Positions 6,906-13,491 of a stretch of DNA of 15,855 nt are shown here, piece by piece (position 1 is the first letter of the stretch; every line of letters starts with the position of its first letter). This DNA is from DATGYC01 sp035298385 (GTDB lineage Bacteria > Bacillota > Sulfobacillia > Symbiobacteriales > Symbiobacteriaceae). Under the pieces are notes generated by a model, which saw only the letters and a list, made by a program, of their open reading frames with translations, did not search any database and was not told the origin of the DNA. Position numbers and translations under genes: made by a program. The stretch lies in contig DATGYC010000230.1 in NCBI GenBank assembly GCA_035298385.1, positions 1 through 15,855 on the forward strand, written 5' to 3'.

Positions 6906-7964
6906 ATGGGACGACCCACGCGCCTTGCCCCCTGGCTTCTGGTCCTGCTCCTCGGTCTGGCGGGTTGCGGGCGCCCCTCGACGCCCACGCCGACCCCGGC
7001 ACCGCCTAGCAAAGCGGTCCCGCCCAGCGCCCCTGAACCGAGCGCTCCGGCCCCGGCCATGCCAGAACCAGCAGCGCCCAAGCCAACGAAGCAGACCTAC
7101 CCCGCCCTGCCAGGTGCGATTGGGATCATGATTGAGAACTCCCCCGGCGCCCGCCCACAGATTGGGCTGGACCGGGCAGACCTGATCTTTGAGAGCGAGT
7201 CGGAGTATGGCGTCACCCGGTTCCTCGCGCTCTTCAACCGCGAGGGCGCCCCCGTGATCGGGCCGGTCCGGAGCGCCCGCAAACCGTTCATTGAGATGGC
7301 GACCCCCTACAAGGTCCCCTACGCCCACGCCGGCGGATCGAACGAAGCGCTGGGCCTGCTCGCCTCTGCGCCAGGTGGCCTGCTCAACGTGGATGAGATC
7401 TATGTCTGTGGCGGTTGCTTCTGGCGCTCAAAGGACCGCGTGGCGCCCCACAACCTCTACACCTCAAGCGACCTGCAGGTGAACTATGCCGCTGAGCGCG
7501 GCTTCGCCCTCACGCCACTCCGGCGCTTCCCTGAAGGGGACCTGGCCGGTGGCGAGGCCGTTGTACGCATCGCCTATGACTGGGGCCAAGGGACGCAAGA
7601 TGGTGCATGGAACTGGGACGGCAAGCGCTACCTGCGCAGTCAGGCCGGCGAGCCGCACCTGATGGCAGACGGGACCCAGTTGGCGACCGACAATCTGGTC
7701 GTGCTCTTCACCCGCTTCGTCTGGCGCCCGGATGCACAGCCGCAGTCTGGCCTTTACCAGATCGATGTCGTCAGCAACGGCGACGGCATCTTATACCGGG
7801 ACGGCAAGGGCTGGCCGATTCGCTGGTCGAAGGCGAGCCGCTCCGCCCACATCAACCTCTCCCTGCCCGACGGTAGCCCCGCCCTGCTCCGGCCAGACGG
7901 ACAGACGTGGGTCACCTATCTGAAGAGCCCCAACCACGTCCGAACGGGTCTCCTCCCACGCTAG
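6906..7964 (+). CDS. yerB: YerB-like lipoprotein (DUF3048)
   Basis: This is a surface lipoprotein of the DUF3048/YerB family, whose biochemical role is not established. A signal peptide ends in the lipobox LAGC with Cys21. Residues 23-62 are a Pro/Ala/Ser-rich linker that would span the wall. The folded part shows the family signatures: IGIMIENSPGARPQIGLDRADLIFE (about 72-96), YGVTRFLALF (101-110), IGPVRSAR (118-125) and YAHAGGS (139-145). The C-terminal half carries FTRFVWRPDA and HINLSLPDGSPALLRPDGQTW. The length of 352 residues is normal. ATG 6906 has AAGGAG 9 nt upstream; a nearer ATG (6899) is out of frame. DedA follows after 39 nt, suggesting co-transcription. Confidence 0.9.
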   Translation: MGRPTRLAPWLLVLLLGLAGCGRPSTPTPTPAPPSKAVPPSAPEPSAPAPAMPEPAAPKPTKQTYPALPGAIGIMIENSPGARPQIGLDRADLIFESESEYGVTRFLALFNREGAPVIGPVRSARKPFIEMATPYKVPYAHAGGSNEALGLLASAPGGLLNVDEIYVCGGCFWRSKDRVAPHNLYTSSDLQVNYAAERGFALTPLRRFPEGDLAGGEAVVRIAYDWGQGTQDGAWNWDGKRYLRSQAGEPHLMADGTQLATDNLVVLFTRFVWRPDAQPQSGLYQIDVVSNGDGILYRDGKGWPIRWSKASRSAHINLSLPDGSPALLRPDGQTWVTYLKSPNHVRTGLLPR

Positions 7965-8003
7965 AACCGGTGACGATCTGTCCTGGACTCTGGAGGTTCA
8001 ACG

Positions 8004-8624
8004 ATGCTACGACTACTCCACCACCTCGGAGCGAACCTGCCCCTGGCCGGGCTGATCTTCCTGCTCGAAGGGATCGGCCTCCCGATTCCCGTTGAGATTC
8101 CACTGGGGATCATGGGCTATCGGCTGGCCCATGAGACGCTTCACCTGGTTCCAGCGATCCTGTTGATGTGGCTGACGACCACGGTCGGCAACGTGCTCGG
8201 CTACTGGATTGGGTACCGGCTTGGGCGGGCGCCCATGCTGCGGATCCTTCGCCTCTTCCGGATCAAGCAACAGACCTGGGACCGGCTAGAGGGCTGGTTC
8301 ACAACCCATGGTCTGAAGACGATCATCTTCACGCGCTGGATCAACTGGGGCTTCGCCCAGTCGATGTGGCTGAGCGGGATTACCCGGATTCCGTTCCGGC
8401 GCTTCTTCCCGACCATCCTGCTGAACAACCTGCTCTGGGCGATCGGTTGGACGTGGCTGGCTGACATACTGATCAGCTTCTTCCGTCGCAGAGGCTGGCA
8501 GATGCTTCATGGGTTGATCGATCATCTGCCCTGGGTGCTGCTCGGGGCGGGCGCCCTGGGCGTCCTGGCATGGTGGATCCGCCGGCGGGTCCGTAGCGCC
8601 AAGGCGACCCCCACACCGAAATAA
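8004..8624 (+). CDS. DedA-family (VTT/SNARE-associated) integral membrane protein
   Basis: This protein belongs to the DedA family, members of which are linked to lipid-carrier (undecaprenyl-phosphate or phospholipid) flipping and envelope homeostasis. The 206 residues show the family pattern: acidic residues in a re-entrant N-terminal region (Glu22, and Glu31 in PIPVEIP), VGNVLGYWIGYRLG at 61-74, and the amphipathic FTRWINW segment at 109-115 followed by further helices. The tail is basic and cytoplasmic. One departure is visible: the second of the two arginines usually found in the R-F-I-P-G-x-R segment is Phe117 here, so it may be a divergent subfamily. GGAGG lies 7 nt before ATG 8004. It shares a transcript with the YerB-like gene and ends in a terminator. 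Confidence 0.88.
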   Translation: MLRLLHHLGANLPLAGLIFLLEGIGLPIPVEIPLGIMGYRLAHETLHLVPAILLMWLTTTVGNVLGYWIGYRLGRAPMLRILRLFRIKQQTWDRLEGWFTTHGLKTIIFTRWINWGFAQSMWLSGITRIPFRRFFPTILLNNLLWAIGWTWLADILISFFRRRGWQMLHGLIDHLPWVLLGAGALGVLAWWIRRRVRSAKATPTPK

Positions 8625-8626
8625 GA

Positions 8627-8653
8627 AGAGGCAGGCGATCGACGCCTGCCTCT
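8627..8653. terminator. Bidirectional terminator between convergent dedA-type and yfkAB genes
   Basis: A perfect 11-bp stem (AGAGGCAGGCG, 8627-8637, with 8643-8653) surrounds the loop ATCGA. It sits 2 nt after the DedA stop and 5 nt after the opposing radical SAM stop. The minus strand continues with TTCTTATTT, the better T-tract; the plus strand has only CTCTGTT. Confidence 0.8.
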
Positions 8654-8658
8654 CTCTG

Positions 8659-9765
8659 TTAGAACGCCCGACGGGTGCGGAAGTCGACCCCCGGGTGGTA
8701 CATATGCGCGACGAGAAGATTCGGGCCCGTGCAGCCAGCCTCTGGGCAGTAGCAGTTGAAGGGGGCGAAGCGCGGATCCGTCTGCCAGCGATCGAAGGCC
8801 GCCTGGAGCGGATCAGCGACCAGGTTGCCCAGGGCGGCGACATCCGCAAAGTCCGTCACGTAGAGATCCCCGCTGAAGGCGCTGATGTTGATCCGGTTCC
8901 GCCCGTCCGGGCAGTTCCGAATCGAGAGGTTCGGGGCGCCCTTCGCCTTGGCGATCAGGGCCCGGTCCTCAGGCAGGGGGCTGCACGGGAAGAACGGGAA
9001 GGTGCCGAAGAGAGCCCAGAGATCCAGGTCACGCTCGTCCAGGAACCGGTCTGTCGCCGTCCGATACTCGTCCAACGAGAGGACGGGCAGGTCTTGCGCC
9101 CAATCGGCGGCGTACATCGGGTGGACCTCATGCCGCTGGCAGCCCATGGCGGCGATCATCCGATTCAATTGGCCGAGATGGGGCGCCGTCTCCCGGTTGA
9201 TCATCGACTCCGCGGAGACGAAGCAACCGCCCTTGGCCAGCGCCTCCGCGTTGCTCACGATGCGGTTATAGAGCCGCTCGGACGAGCTGATCGGGACATG
9301 CTCCCGCCCATGGCTCCAGGCGATGCGATGGAAATCCTCTACACCTGTATAGTTCCAGGAGATGTGCAGTACATCCAGATACGGAGCGATCAGCTCGTAC
9401 CGTTCCAACTCATAGGTCAGATTCGTATTGATCTGCGTGCGTAGCCCCCGCTCCTTCGCCCAGCGCAGAAGGGGCAGGACGTACTCCCGCAGGGTCGCCC
9501 AGCTCTCACTCGGCTCGCCACCGGTGATCGAAAGGGTTGAGAGGCCCTCCACCTCGGCCAGCCGACGGTAAAGCAGGTCGAGGGGCAGCCGAGGCGGGTC
9601 GGCCATCGCCAGGGTCTCGCCAACGGCACAGTGCCGGCAGCGCATGTTGCAGCGGTTGGTCACGGTCACCTCGACGGAGGTCAGTAGGTGGCTCCCCGTT
9701 CGCCGGTTGCGTTCCGGCTCCCAGGGATCATTGACGGGCGAGAGCGGTTCGAGGGTCAGCTTCAT
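8659..9765 (-). CDS. yfkAB: Radical SAM protein of the YfkAB type (CxCxxxxC C-terminus)
   Basis: This is a radical S-adenosylmethionine enzyme with a [4Fe-4S] cluster held by C39, C43 and C46 (CNMRCRHC). The SAM-binding GGEP element is at 82-85. The C-terminus carries CYCPEAGC (C338, C340, C345), the CxCxxxxC signature that defines the YfkAB family and probably binds a second cluster. The 368 residues form one uninterrupted gene. Substrate and product are unknown for the family. The start is clear: AAGGAGG lies 8 nt before ATG 9765. Upstream on the same strand lies the Spx-like gene, separated by a hairpin terminator, so it may depend on read-through or a promoter in the 35-nt gap, where I saw none. 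Confidence 0.92.
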   Translation of the reverse strand: MKLTLEPLSPVNDPWEPERNRRTGSHLLTSVEVTVTNRCNMRCRHCAVGETLAMADPPRLPLDLLYRRLAEVEGLSTLSITGGEPSESWATLREYVLPLLRWAKERGLRTQINTNLTYELERYELIAPYLDVLHISWNYTGVEDFHRIAWSHGREHVPISSSERLYNRIVSNAEALAKGGCFVSAESMINRETAPHLGQLNRMIAAMGCQRHEVHPMYAADWAQDLPVLSLDEYRTATDRFLDERDLDLWALFGTFPFFPCSPLPEDRALIAKAKGAPNLSIRNCPDGRNRINISAFSGDLYVTDFADVAALGNLVADPLQAAFDRWQTDPRFAPFNCYCPEAGCTGPNLLVAHMYHPGVDFRTRRAF

Positions 9766-9800
9766 TGACGGAGCCTCCTTAGTCGGGGAGCCTGGTCCAA

Positions 9801-9838
9801 AGAGAGTGGCGGGCTGTAGGACAGCCCGCCACTACTCT
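9801..9838 (-). terminator. Terminator after the Spx-like gene
   Basis: A perfect 13-bp stem (AGTGGCGGGCTGT, 9805-9817, with 9821-9833) has a 3-nt loop. It is extended by AGAG/CTCT beyond one bulged A. On the minus strand it is followed by CTCTTTGG, a modest T-tract. It begins 13 nt downstream of the Spx-like stop. Confidence 0.75.
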
Positions 9839-9851
9839 ATGCGTCTGCCCG

Positions 9852-10208
9852 CTAGGGCAGGAGCGCCTTGATCGCCTCTTCGTTAAACCCGACCTGAACG
9901 CCCTGGGGCGTAACGATCACCGGACGCCGCCAGAGCCACGGCTCCTCAGCCAACAGGTCGATCCACTCGGCCTCACTGAGGTCGCGTTCAGCTAGACAGA
10001 GTTCCTTATAGCGATTGCCGCGGACCGAGATTAGGTCGTAGACCCCGTCGGGCAAGCGGCGGATGATCGATTCAACCTCGGCCGGAGTCGCCTTCTCCTG
10101 CATGAAGAGACGCGTCTCATAGGCGATACCCATCTTCCCAAGCAACTGCTTGGCCTGTGCACAGGAGCTTCAACTGGGATATGTGTAGAAGATGACGGAT
10201 GCCGACAC
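9852..10208 (-). CDS. spx: Spx/ArsC-family redox protein with in-frame TGA (probable selenocysteine, UxxC)
   Basis: Read from GTG 10208 through TGA at 10172-10170 to TAG 9854, this is 118 residues. The N-terminus reads ...VIFYTYPSUSSCAQAKQLL, against YTSPSCTSCRKARAWL in Bacillus Spx as I remember it, so U13 replaces the first redox Cys and C16 is the second. The offset of +3 stays constant: G55 matches Spx Gly52 (DGVYDLIS) and R95 matches Arg92 (RRPVIV), the residues I recall as important for binding the RNA polymerase alpha C-terminal domain. QVGFNEEAI matches QVGYNEDEI. It lacks the last dozen or so residues of Bacillus Spx. The start is supported by GAGGAGGT 8 nt upstream. A bacterial-SECIS-like hairpin follows the TGA. 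It lies 67 nt after the alpha/beta hydrolase gene, probably on the same transcript. Alternatives are a Cys-to-stop mutation or a sequencing error. Conventional gene callers would start at TTG 10145 and lose the active site. Confidence 0.85.
10138..10172 (-). promoter_or_regulatory. Candidate bacterial SECIS element with its TGA codon
   Basis: After TGA (10172-10170) the minus strand forms CCAAGC (10153-10148), loop AGTT (10147-10144), GCTTGG (10143-10138): a perfect 6-bp stem. The apical loop starts 22 nt after the TGA and has G at its second position followed by U. From memory, bacterial SECIS elements have an apical loop 16-37 nt after UGA with a G in the first two loop positions; this fits. 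A second perfect palindrome, CCTGTGCACAGG (10165-10154), sits between the TGA and the hairpin and could stack below it. Confidence 0.65.
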
Positions 10209-10275
10209 CAGGGCCACCTCCTCAGTCCTAACCCTACAAAGATTCGAGGGTATGGCTGAAAATCCTCTCTAGGGC

Positions 10276-11103
10276 TTAGCCGAATCGGCTGATAGCCCGC
10301 CCGTCCGTGGGTGTCTGCAGCGTGGTGAGGAAGTCGCGCACCCCGGCAGCGTACCGGGCCGGTTGCTCCAGCGGGGCCAAGCCTCCGGAGCCCGGGATCA
10401 AGACAAGGCGACCACGGGCCCGCCGCCATATGGTAGCGTGGGGGTCCAGGGCGCCCTCCAGAAAGAGTATGGGGCAGCTAGCCCGGTCCAGACCCGCCGA
10501 CCACTCATACTGGGCGGCGGCGGTCAGGTCAGCCGTTCGGCACGCCGGAGTCGCCTTCTGCCACCGCCGTTGCCAGTGCATGCGCACGGTCGCCGACGGA
10601 ATATGGCGAAGGAGCTCCTCATCGAACGCTGTATGGGTCTCCCCCTGGCTAACTAGGTCACGAGCACGGTCGGAGGCTCGTCCACCAGGGACTCCCCCGG
10701 TCAGCACCAATCCGTAGACCCGCTCCGGTCTCACAACAGCGAGGTCCAGGGCGATGGCGGCGCCCAAGCCGAGGCCGACCACGCTGATCTTCTGCCGGAT
10801 GGCGAGTGCCTCTAGGAAGCCAAGGATCCATTCTCGATAGGCCTGCACGGAGGGGACAGGACTTCCAGCAGAGCGACCATGTCCGGGCATGTCCAAGGCC
10901 AAGCACCGCACCTCTGAGCCCAGGTGGCGCAACTGCTCTTCCCAGGTGGCAACGCTGCCGCCGGACTCATGCAAGAAGAGAACGGTCGGGCCGAACTCCG
11001 GCCCTGACGCCTCGTAGTACAGATCGACGCCACTGACCTGAGCGGACCCTCCACTGCGCAGCGGTGCTTGAGTCCAACCGCCTCCGGACCGTCCTACTCC
11101 CAT
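10276..11103 (-). CDS. Alpha/beta-hydrolase-fold protein lacking the catalytic Ser and His (pseudoenzyme candidate)
   Basis: The 275 residues clearly belong to the alpha/beta hydrolase fold: LFLHESGG (43-50, oxyanion region), LALDMPGHGRS (68-78), a nucleophile-elbow region ISVVGLGLGAAIALDLAV (106-123), the acid strand with EGALDPH (Asp220), and the closing PGSGGLAPLEQP (237-248). However, the nucleophile position in G-x-Nu-x-G is Gly112 (GLGLG) and the histidine position in the usual PGxGH is Gly241. Both codons are clean GGC. Hydrolysis by the normal triad is therefore not possible; a binding or sensing role is more likely. ATG 11103 is chosen because a promoter lies just upstream and longer forms would overlap the exporter gene; the RBS (GGGGTGG) is modest. 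The Spx-like gene follows after 67 nt. Confidence 0.85.
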   Translation of the reverse strand: MGVGRSGGGWTQAPLRSGGSAQVSGVDLYYEASGPEFGPTVLFLHESGGSVATWEEQLRHLGSEVRCLALDMPGHGRSAGSPVPSVQAYREWILGFLEALAIRQKISVVGLGLGAAIALDLAVVRPERVYGLVLTGGVPGGRASDRARDLVSQGETHTAFDEELLRHIPSATVRMHWQRRWQKATPACRTADLTAAAQYEWSAGLDRASCPILFLEGALDPHATIWRRARGRLVLIPGSGGLAPLEQPARYAAGVRDFLTTLQTPTDGRAISRFG

Positions 11104-11124
11104 GCAATCCACCCCACATTGCAG

Positions 11125-11153
11125 ATCGTAGAAGATTGCAAAGAGCGTGTAAA
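11125..11153 (-). promoter_or_regulatory. Sigma-A-type promoter of the hydrolase-fold/Spx-like unit
   Basis: On the minus strand TTTACA (11153-11148, 5 of 6 to consensus) is separated by exactly 17 nt from TACGAT (11130-11125, 4 of 6). Transcription would start about 15-20 nt before ATG 11103, leaving a very short leader. Confidence 0.6.
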
Positions 11154-11154
11154 G

Positions 11155-11173
11155 GACCGAACGGCGTTCGGTC
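11155..11173. promoter_or_regulatory. Perfect 9-bp inverted repeat (operator candidate) abutting the -35 box
   Basis: GACCGAACGGCGTTCGGTC has two perfect 9-bp arms around a single central base, ending one base before the -35 hexamer. Its size and symmetry resemble TetR-type operators. Two further inverted repeats follow (GTCGA 11179-11183 with TCGAC 11189-11193; GACGT 11191-11195 with ACGTC 11200-11204). It could alternatively fold as a hairpin ending the exporter transcript, but the T-tract after it is poor (CTTTACAC). Confidence 0.6.
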
Positions 11174-11219
11174 GGGAAGTCGATCAATTCGACGTGAGTA
11201 CGTCCGGTTCTGGTAGAGA

Positions 11220-11636
11220 CTACCGGATGCGACGGCGCAGAACGGCTGGTGGGATGGTCAGGCCGACCGCAAGGCCGCCGGCGTAAAGCAACGTCTCCAC
11301 CCACGTAGCGGCCGCCTTGGTCAGTTCGCCGTTGATCAGGGCCAGGGTGCCCCGATAGGCCATAATGCCAGGCACTAGCGGGAAGAGGCCGGGAATGATG
11401 AAGAGGATCGTCGGCTGGTGGAGTCGGCGGGCGAAGACCTCTGCCGCCACTCCGACGACCAGGGCGCCCAGAAAGGCCGAGAAGGCGCCCGAGCCTGGCC
11501 AGATGATCAGCCCAAGCTGGTAGCCGGCCCAGCCCAGGAGACCGATTACGCCGATCGGTAGGATGGTGTGCTTCGGTCCACGCATCGCCAGACTGGTCGC
11601 CGCTGAGGTAAGGAAGGCCGAGATGTACATGAGCAT
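11220..11636 (-). CDS. Threonine/serine exporter family, small subunit (ThrE C-terminal half, YjjB-like)
   Basis: This is the small membrane half of a split ThrE-type exporter. The 138 residues form about four or five membrane helices. The signature FIIPGLFPLVPGIMAYRG (about 78-95) matches the P-x-x-PLVPG-Y element of the YjjB/ThrE_2 group. Homologous pairs (YjjP/YjjB) export small organic acids such as succinate in E. coli, while the fused ThrE exports threonine and serine in Corynebacterium; the substrate here is unknown. ATG 11636 begins 2 nt after the stop of the large subunit, with GGGGGG shortly upstream. Stop-start proximity implies coupling and equal amounts. A second ATG two codons later is possible. 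Confidence 0.88.
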   Translation of the reverse strand: MLMYISAFLTSAATSLAMRGPKHTILPIGVIGLLGWAGYQLGLIIWPGSGAFSAFLGALVVGVAAEVFARRLHQPTILFIIPGLFPLVPGIMAYRGTLALINGELTKAAATWVETLLYAGGLAVGLTIPPAVLRRRIR

Positions 11637-11638
11637 AG

Positions 11639-12394
11639 TTATCCCCCCCGATGCATGAGCGCCAGGGCGGCGCCCACCCCAGCCGCCAAGGCCGCGACCT
11701 TTAGCGCCACCTCTGCGGCACGGGCCGAGGCAGAGCCAAGGTCCCCAGCGATCGCATCGCGTATGGTCGTCGTAAAGGCGGTGCCCGGGACGAGCATCAT
11801 GATGCCGCCGGCGATGACCGCCTCCAGATTGGCCCCGGTAAACCGATGGAGCAGGGCGCCCGCAAAGACGGCGATGAACCCAGCCGAGAACTCACCCACG
11901 GCGTCCGGGAGGTTCAACCAGGCGACCAGTTTCAGGACCTCCTGGGCAAAGAGGTTGGCCACGAAGGCGGGCATGAAGTCGGGAAGCGTGCCGCCCACCA
12001 GCATCGTGCAGGCGGCGGCTCCAAGCGCCCAGAGGGGCGGGTTCAGCCACTCCGGTACGGTTGGCGGTGCCGCCAAGATCGCCTCGACGGTGGGCAGGTG
12101 ATCGGTCGGGTGGCCCGGATTGGAGGCGATCTGGCGGGAGAGGGCGTTGATCGCACCCACCCGGTCCAGGGCTGGGACGCGCTTGCGGATCCGCCGGACA
12201 CCGGTCACGGGAGGGCGCCCCTCCAGCGAGACGAAGAGCCCGGTCGGGGTGGCGTAGACCTCCACCGCATCGTAGTCGTAGGCGTGGGCGATCCGGGTCA
12301 GGGTATCCTCCACCCGGGTTACCTCGGCGCCCGAGGTGATCAGGGCGTGCCCGACTGTCAGGGTCAGTTCTAGCACGTCCGATGGATTGGTCAC
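11639..12394 (-). CDS. Threonine/serine exporter family, large subunit (DUF1212, YjjP-like)
   Basis: This is the large half of the split ThrE-type exporter, 251 residues from GTG 12394. The soluble N-terminal part carries the DUF1212 signature SGAEVTRVEDTLTRIA (21-36), followed by VEVYATPTGLFVSL. The C-terminal half has about four or five membrane helices and the conserved LVPGTAFTTTIRDAIAGD (201-218). The GTG start is supported by AAGGAGG 7 nt upstream; a longer reading frame to 12454 lacks such a site and would overlap the preceding MBL gene. It starts 16 nt after the MBL gene's stop, so the three genes look like one operon (MBL, large subunit, small subunit). Confidence 0.9.
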   Translation of the reverse strand: MTNPSDVLELTLTVGHALITSGAEVTRVEDTLTRIAHAYDYDAVEVYATPTGLFVSLEGRPPVTGVRRIRKRVPALDRVGAINALSRQIASNPGHPTDHLPTVEAILAAPPTVPEWLNPPLWALGAAACTMLVGGTLPDFMPAFVANLFAQEVLKLVAWLNLPDAVGEFSAGFIAVFAGALLHRFTGANLEAVIAGGIMMLVPGTAFTTTIRDAIAGDLGSASARAAEVALKVAALAAGVGAALALMHRGG

Positions 12395-12410
12395 TGCACG
12401 CCCTCCTTTC

Positions 12411-13418
12411 TTACTTGACCCGATAGAGCAGTCCGGCTGGACCAGATTCAACACTCACAACTCCATCCATGTAGAGCATGTCCAGATGACCGACAATGTC
12501 CGACAGGCCTAGATGCAGATCATTGTTTCCCAGGTGCGGGAAGATGACCTGCATCAACGCCAGGGCGGTCAGCGGCTCGGTCATCCGGTTCCGGAGGCGC
12601 TCCAGCTTTCGCTCCCGGCGCCCTCGGTAGACGTTGATCACCTTGGTCAGATCGGTGAACCGGTTGCCGTGACCCGGGAAGACCTCCCGAATACCGCTCG
12701 TGGTCAATCGGTCCAACGTCGCCCAGAACTGGACGACGGTCTGAGCGCGGTAGGGGGCGTACGGAACGGGGCGAAGTCGCTGCCACTCTGGGGCGCCCGG
12801 GTCGAGCTCTGCCTGGGTGGGTAGGGTCTCCATGAGGGGATTCGGGGTCTGCCCCTCCAGCAGGATATCCCCCCCGATCAGGCGACCGGTCGCCTCCTCC
12901 AAGAAGGAGAGATGGCCAAGCGAATGCCCAGGGGTATGAAGGACGGTCAGTTCACCCGCTTCAAAGGGAATGCTCTCACCTTCGCGTAGGAAGCGCCACT
13001 CCTTGAAGGGCGTGATCGCCCGGTCGAGTCGCTTGATCTGGGCAGGAAAGAAGGTGTGAACGACGGATTCGTCCACGCCACTCTCCTGCAGGAAGCGTCT
13101 CTGCCCGGCCGCCCACCACTCGGTCCGCCGGAGCTTGCCTGTCTCGAACGGATGGATCCAAAGCTCGGCGCCCGCCTCCTGCTGGATCCAGCCGGCAAGA
13201 CCGATATGGTCGACGTGGGAGTGGGTGGCGAGGACCCGCTTGATCTGGTCCAGTCTGACCCCCACGGCAGCCAGGGCGCCCAGGAGGGCCTCCTTGGCCT
13301 CCGGGGTACCCAGTCCCGCATCGATCAGGGTGATCGGCTCCTGGGGGATCAGGTAGGCGAAGGCGGCGCCCAACCCAGGCCAGGGGGTGGGCAGCGCGAT
13401 CGGGATGATGGGCAGCAT
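12411..13418 (-). CDS. MBL-fold metallo-hydrolase with C-terminal winged-helix domain
   Basis: This is a metallo-beta-lactamase-fold hydrolase with a probable two-metal site. Visible ligands are H66-x-H68-x-D70-H71 (THSHVDH), H165 in HTPGHS, D184 in IGGD, and H250 in FPGHG. The hydrolase domain covers about 1-260; the remaining 75 residues (RRGRRERKLERL... to LLYRVK) resemble the small winged-helix domain found after many such hydrolases. The substrate is not predictable; glyoxalase II-like or thioester hydrolysis are common in this group. ATG 13418 (MLPIIPIALP) fits the domain start; AAGGGG lies about 11 nt upstream, a little far. It heads the exporter operon and is preceded by the terminator of the FadF-type gene. 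Confidence 0.88.
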   Translation of the reverse strand: MLPIIPIALPTPWPGLGAAFAYLIPQEPITLIDAGLGTPEAKEALLGALAAVGVRLDQIKRVLATHSHVDHIGLAGWIQQEAGAELWIHPFETGKLRRTEWWAAGQRRFLQESGVDESVVHTFFPAQIKRLDRAITPFKEWRFLREGESIPFEAGELTVLHTPGHSLGHLSFLEEATGRLIGGDILLEGQTPNPLMETLPTQAELDPGAPEWQRLRPVPYAPYRAQTVVQFWATLDRLTTSGIREVFPGHGNRFTDLTKVINVYRGRRERKLERLRNRMTEPLTALALMQVIFPHLGNNDLHLGLSDIVGHLDMLYMDGVVSVESGPAGLLYRVK

Positions 13419-13447
13419 GGTCTGGTCAGCCCCTTCTCTTCGCAATG

Positions 13448-13477
13448 AAAGGCGCCGCGCTGTCCGCGCGACGCCTT
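13448..13477 (-). terminator. Terminator after the FadF-type gene
   Basis: AAGGCGTCGCGC (minus strand, 13477-13466) pairs with GCGCGGCGCCTT (13460-13449) over 12 bp with one wobble and a 5-nt loop. It is followed by a short TTTCATT. It sits 14 nt after the stop codon. The T-tract is short, so some read-through into the MBL gene is possible. Confidence 0.7.
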
Positions 13478-13491
13478 CCATTATACATCAA

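Noticed and set aside
8695..9444. 249-residue plus-strand frame opposite the radical SAM gene
   Set aside because: It is a shadow frame; the minus strand has the RBS, the cluster motifs and the expected length.
9852..10145. Shorter Spx-like gene starting at TTG 10145
   Set aside because: It lacks an RBS and the whole active-site strand; the frame continues upstream through one TGA to a strong start.
11104..11304. Longer start for the hydrolase-fold gene
   Set aside because: It would overlap the exporter gene, run through the promoter and operator, and add residues unlike the fold; ATG 11103 fits the fold and promoter.
13480..13485. Perfect TATAAT on the minus strand just after the fadF-type stop, as a promoter of the MBL gene
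   Set aside because: No -35 is found at 16-18 nt, and transcription would run straight into the terminator hairpin.
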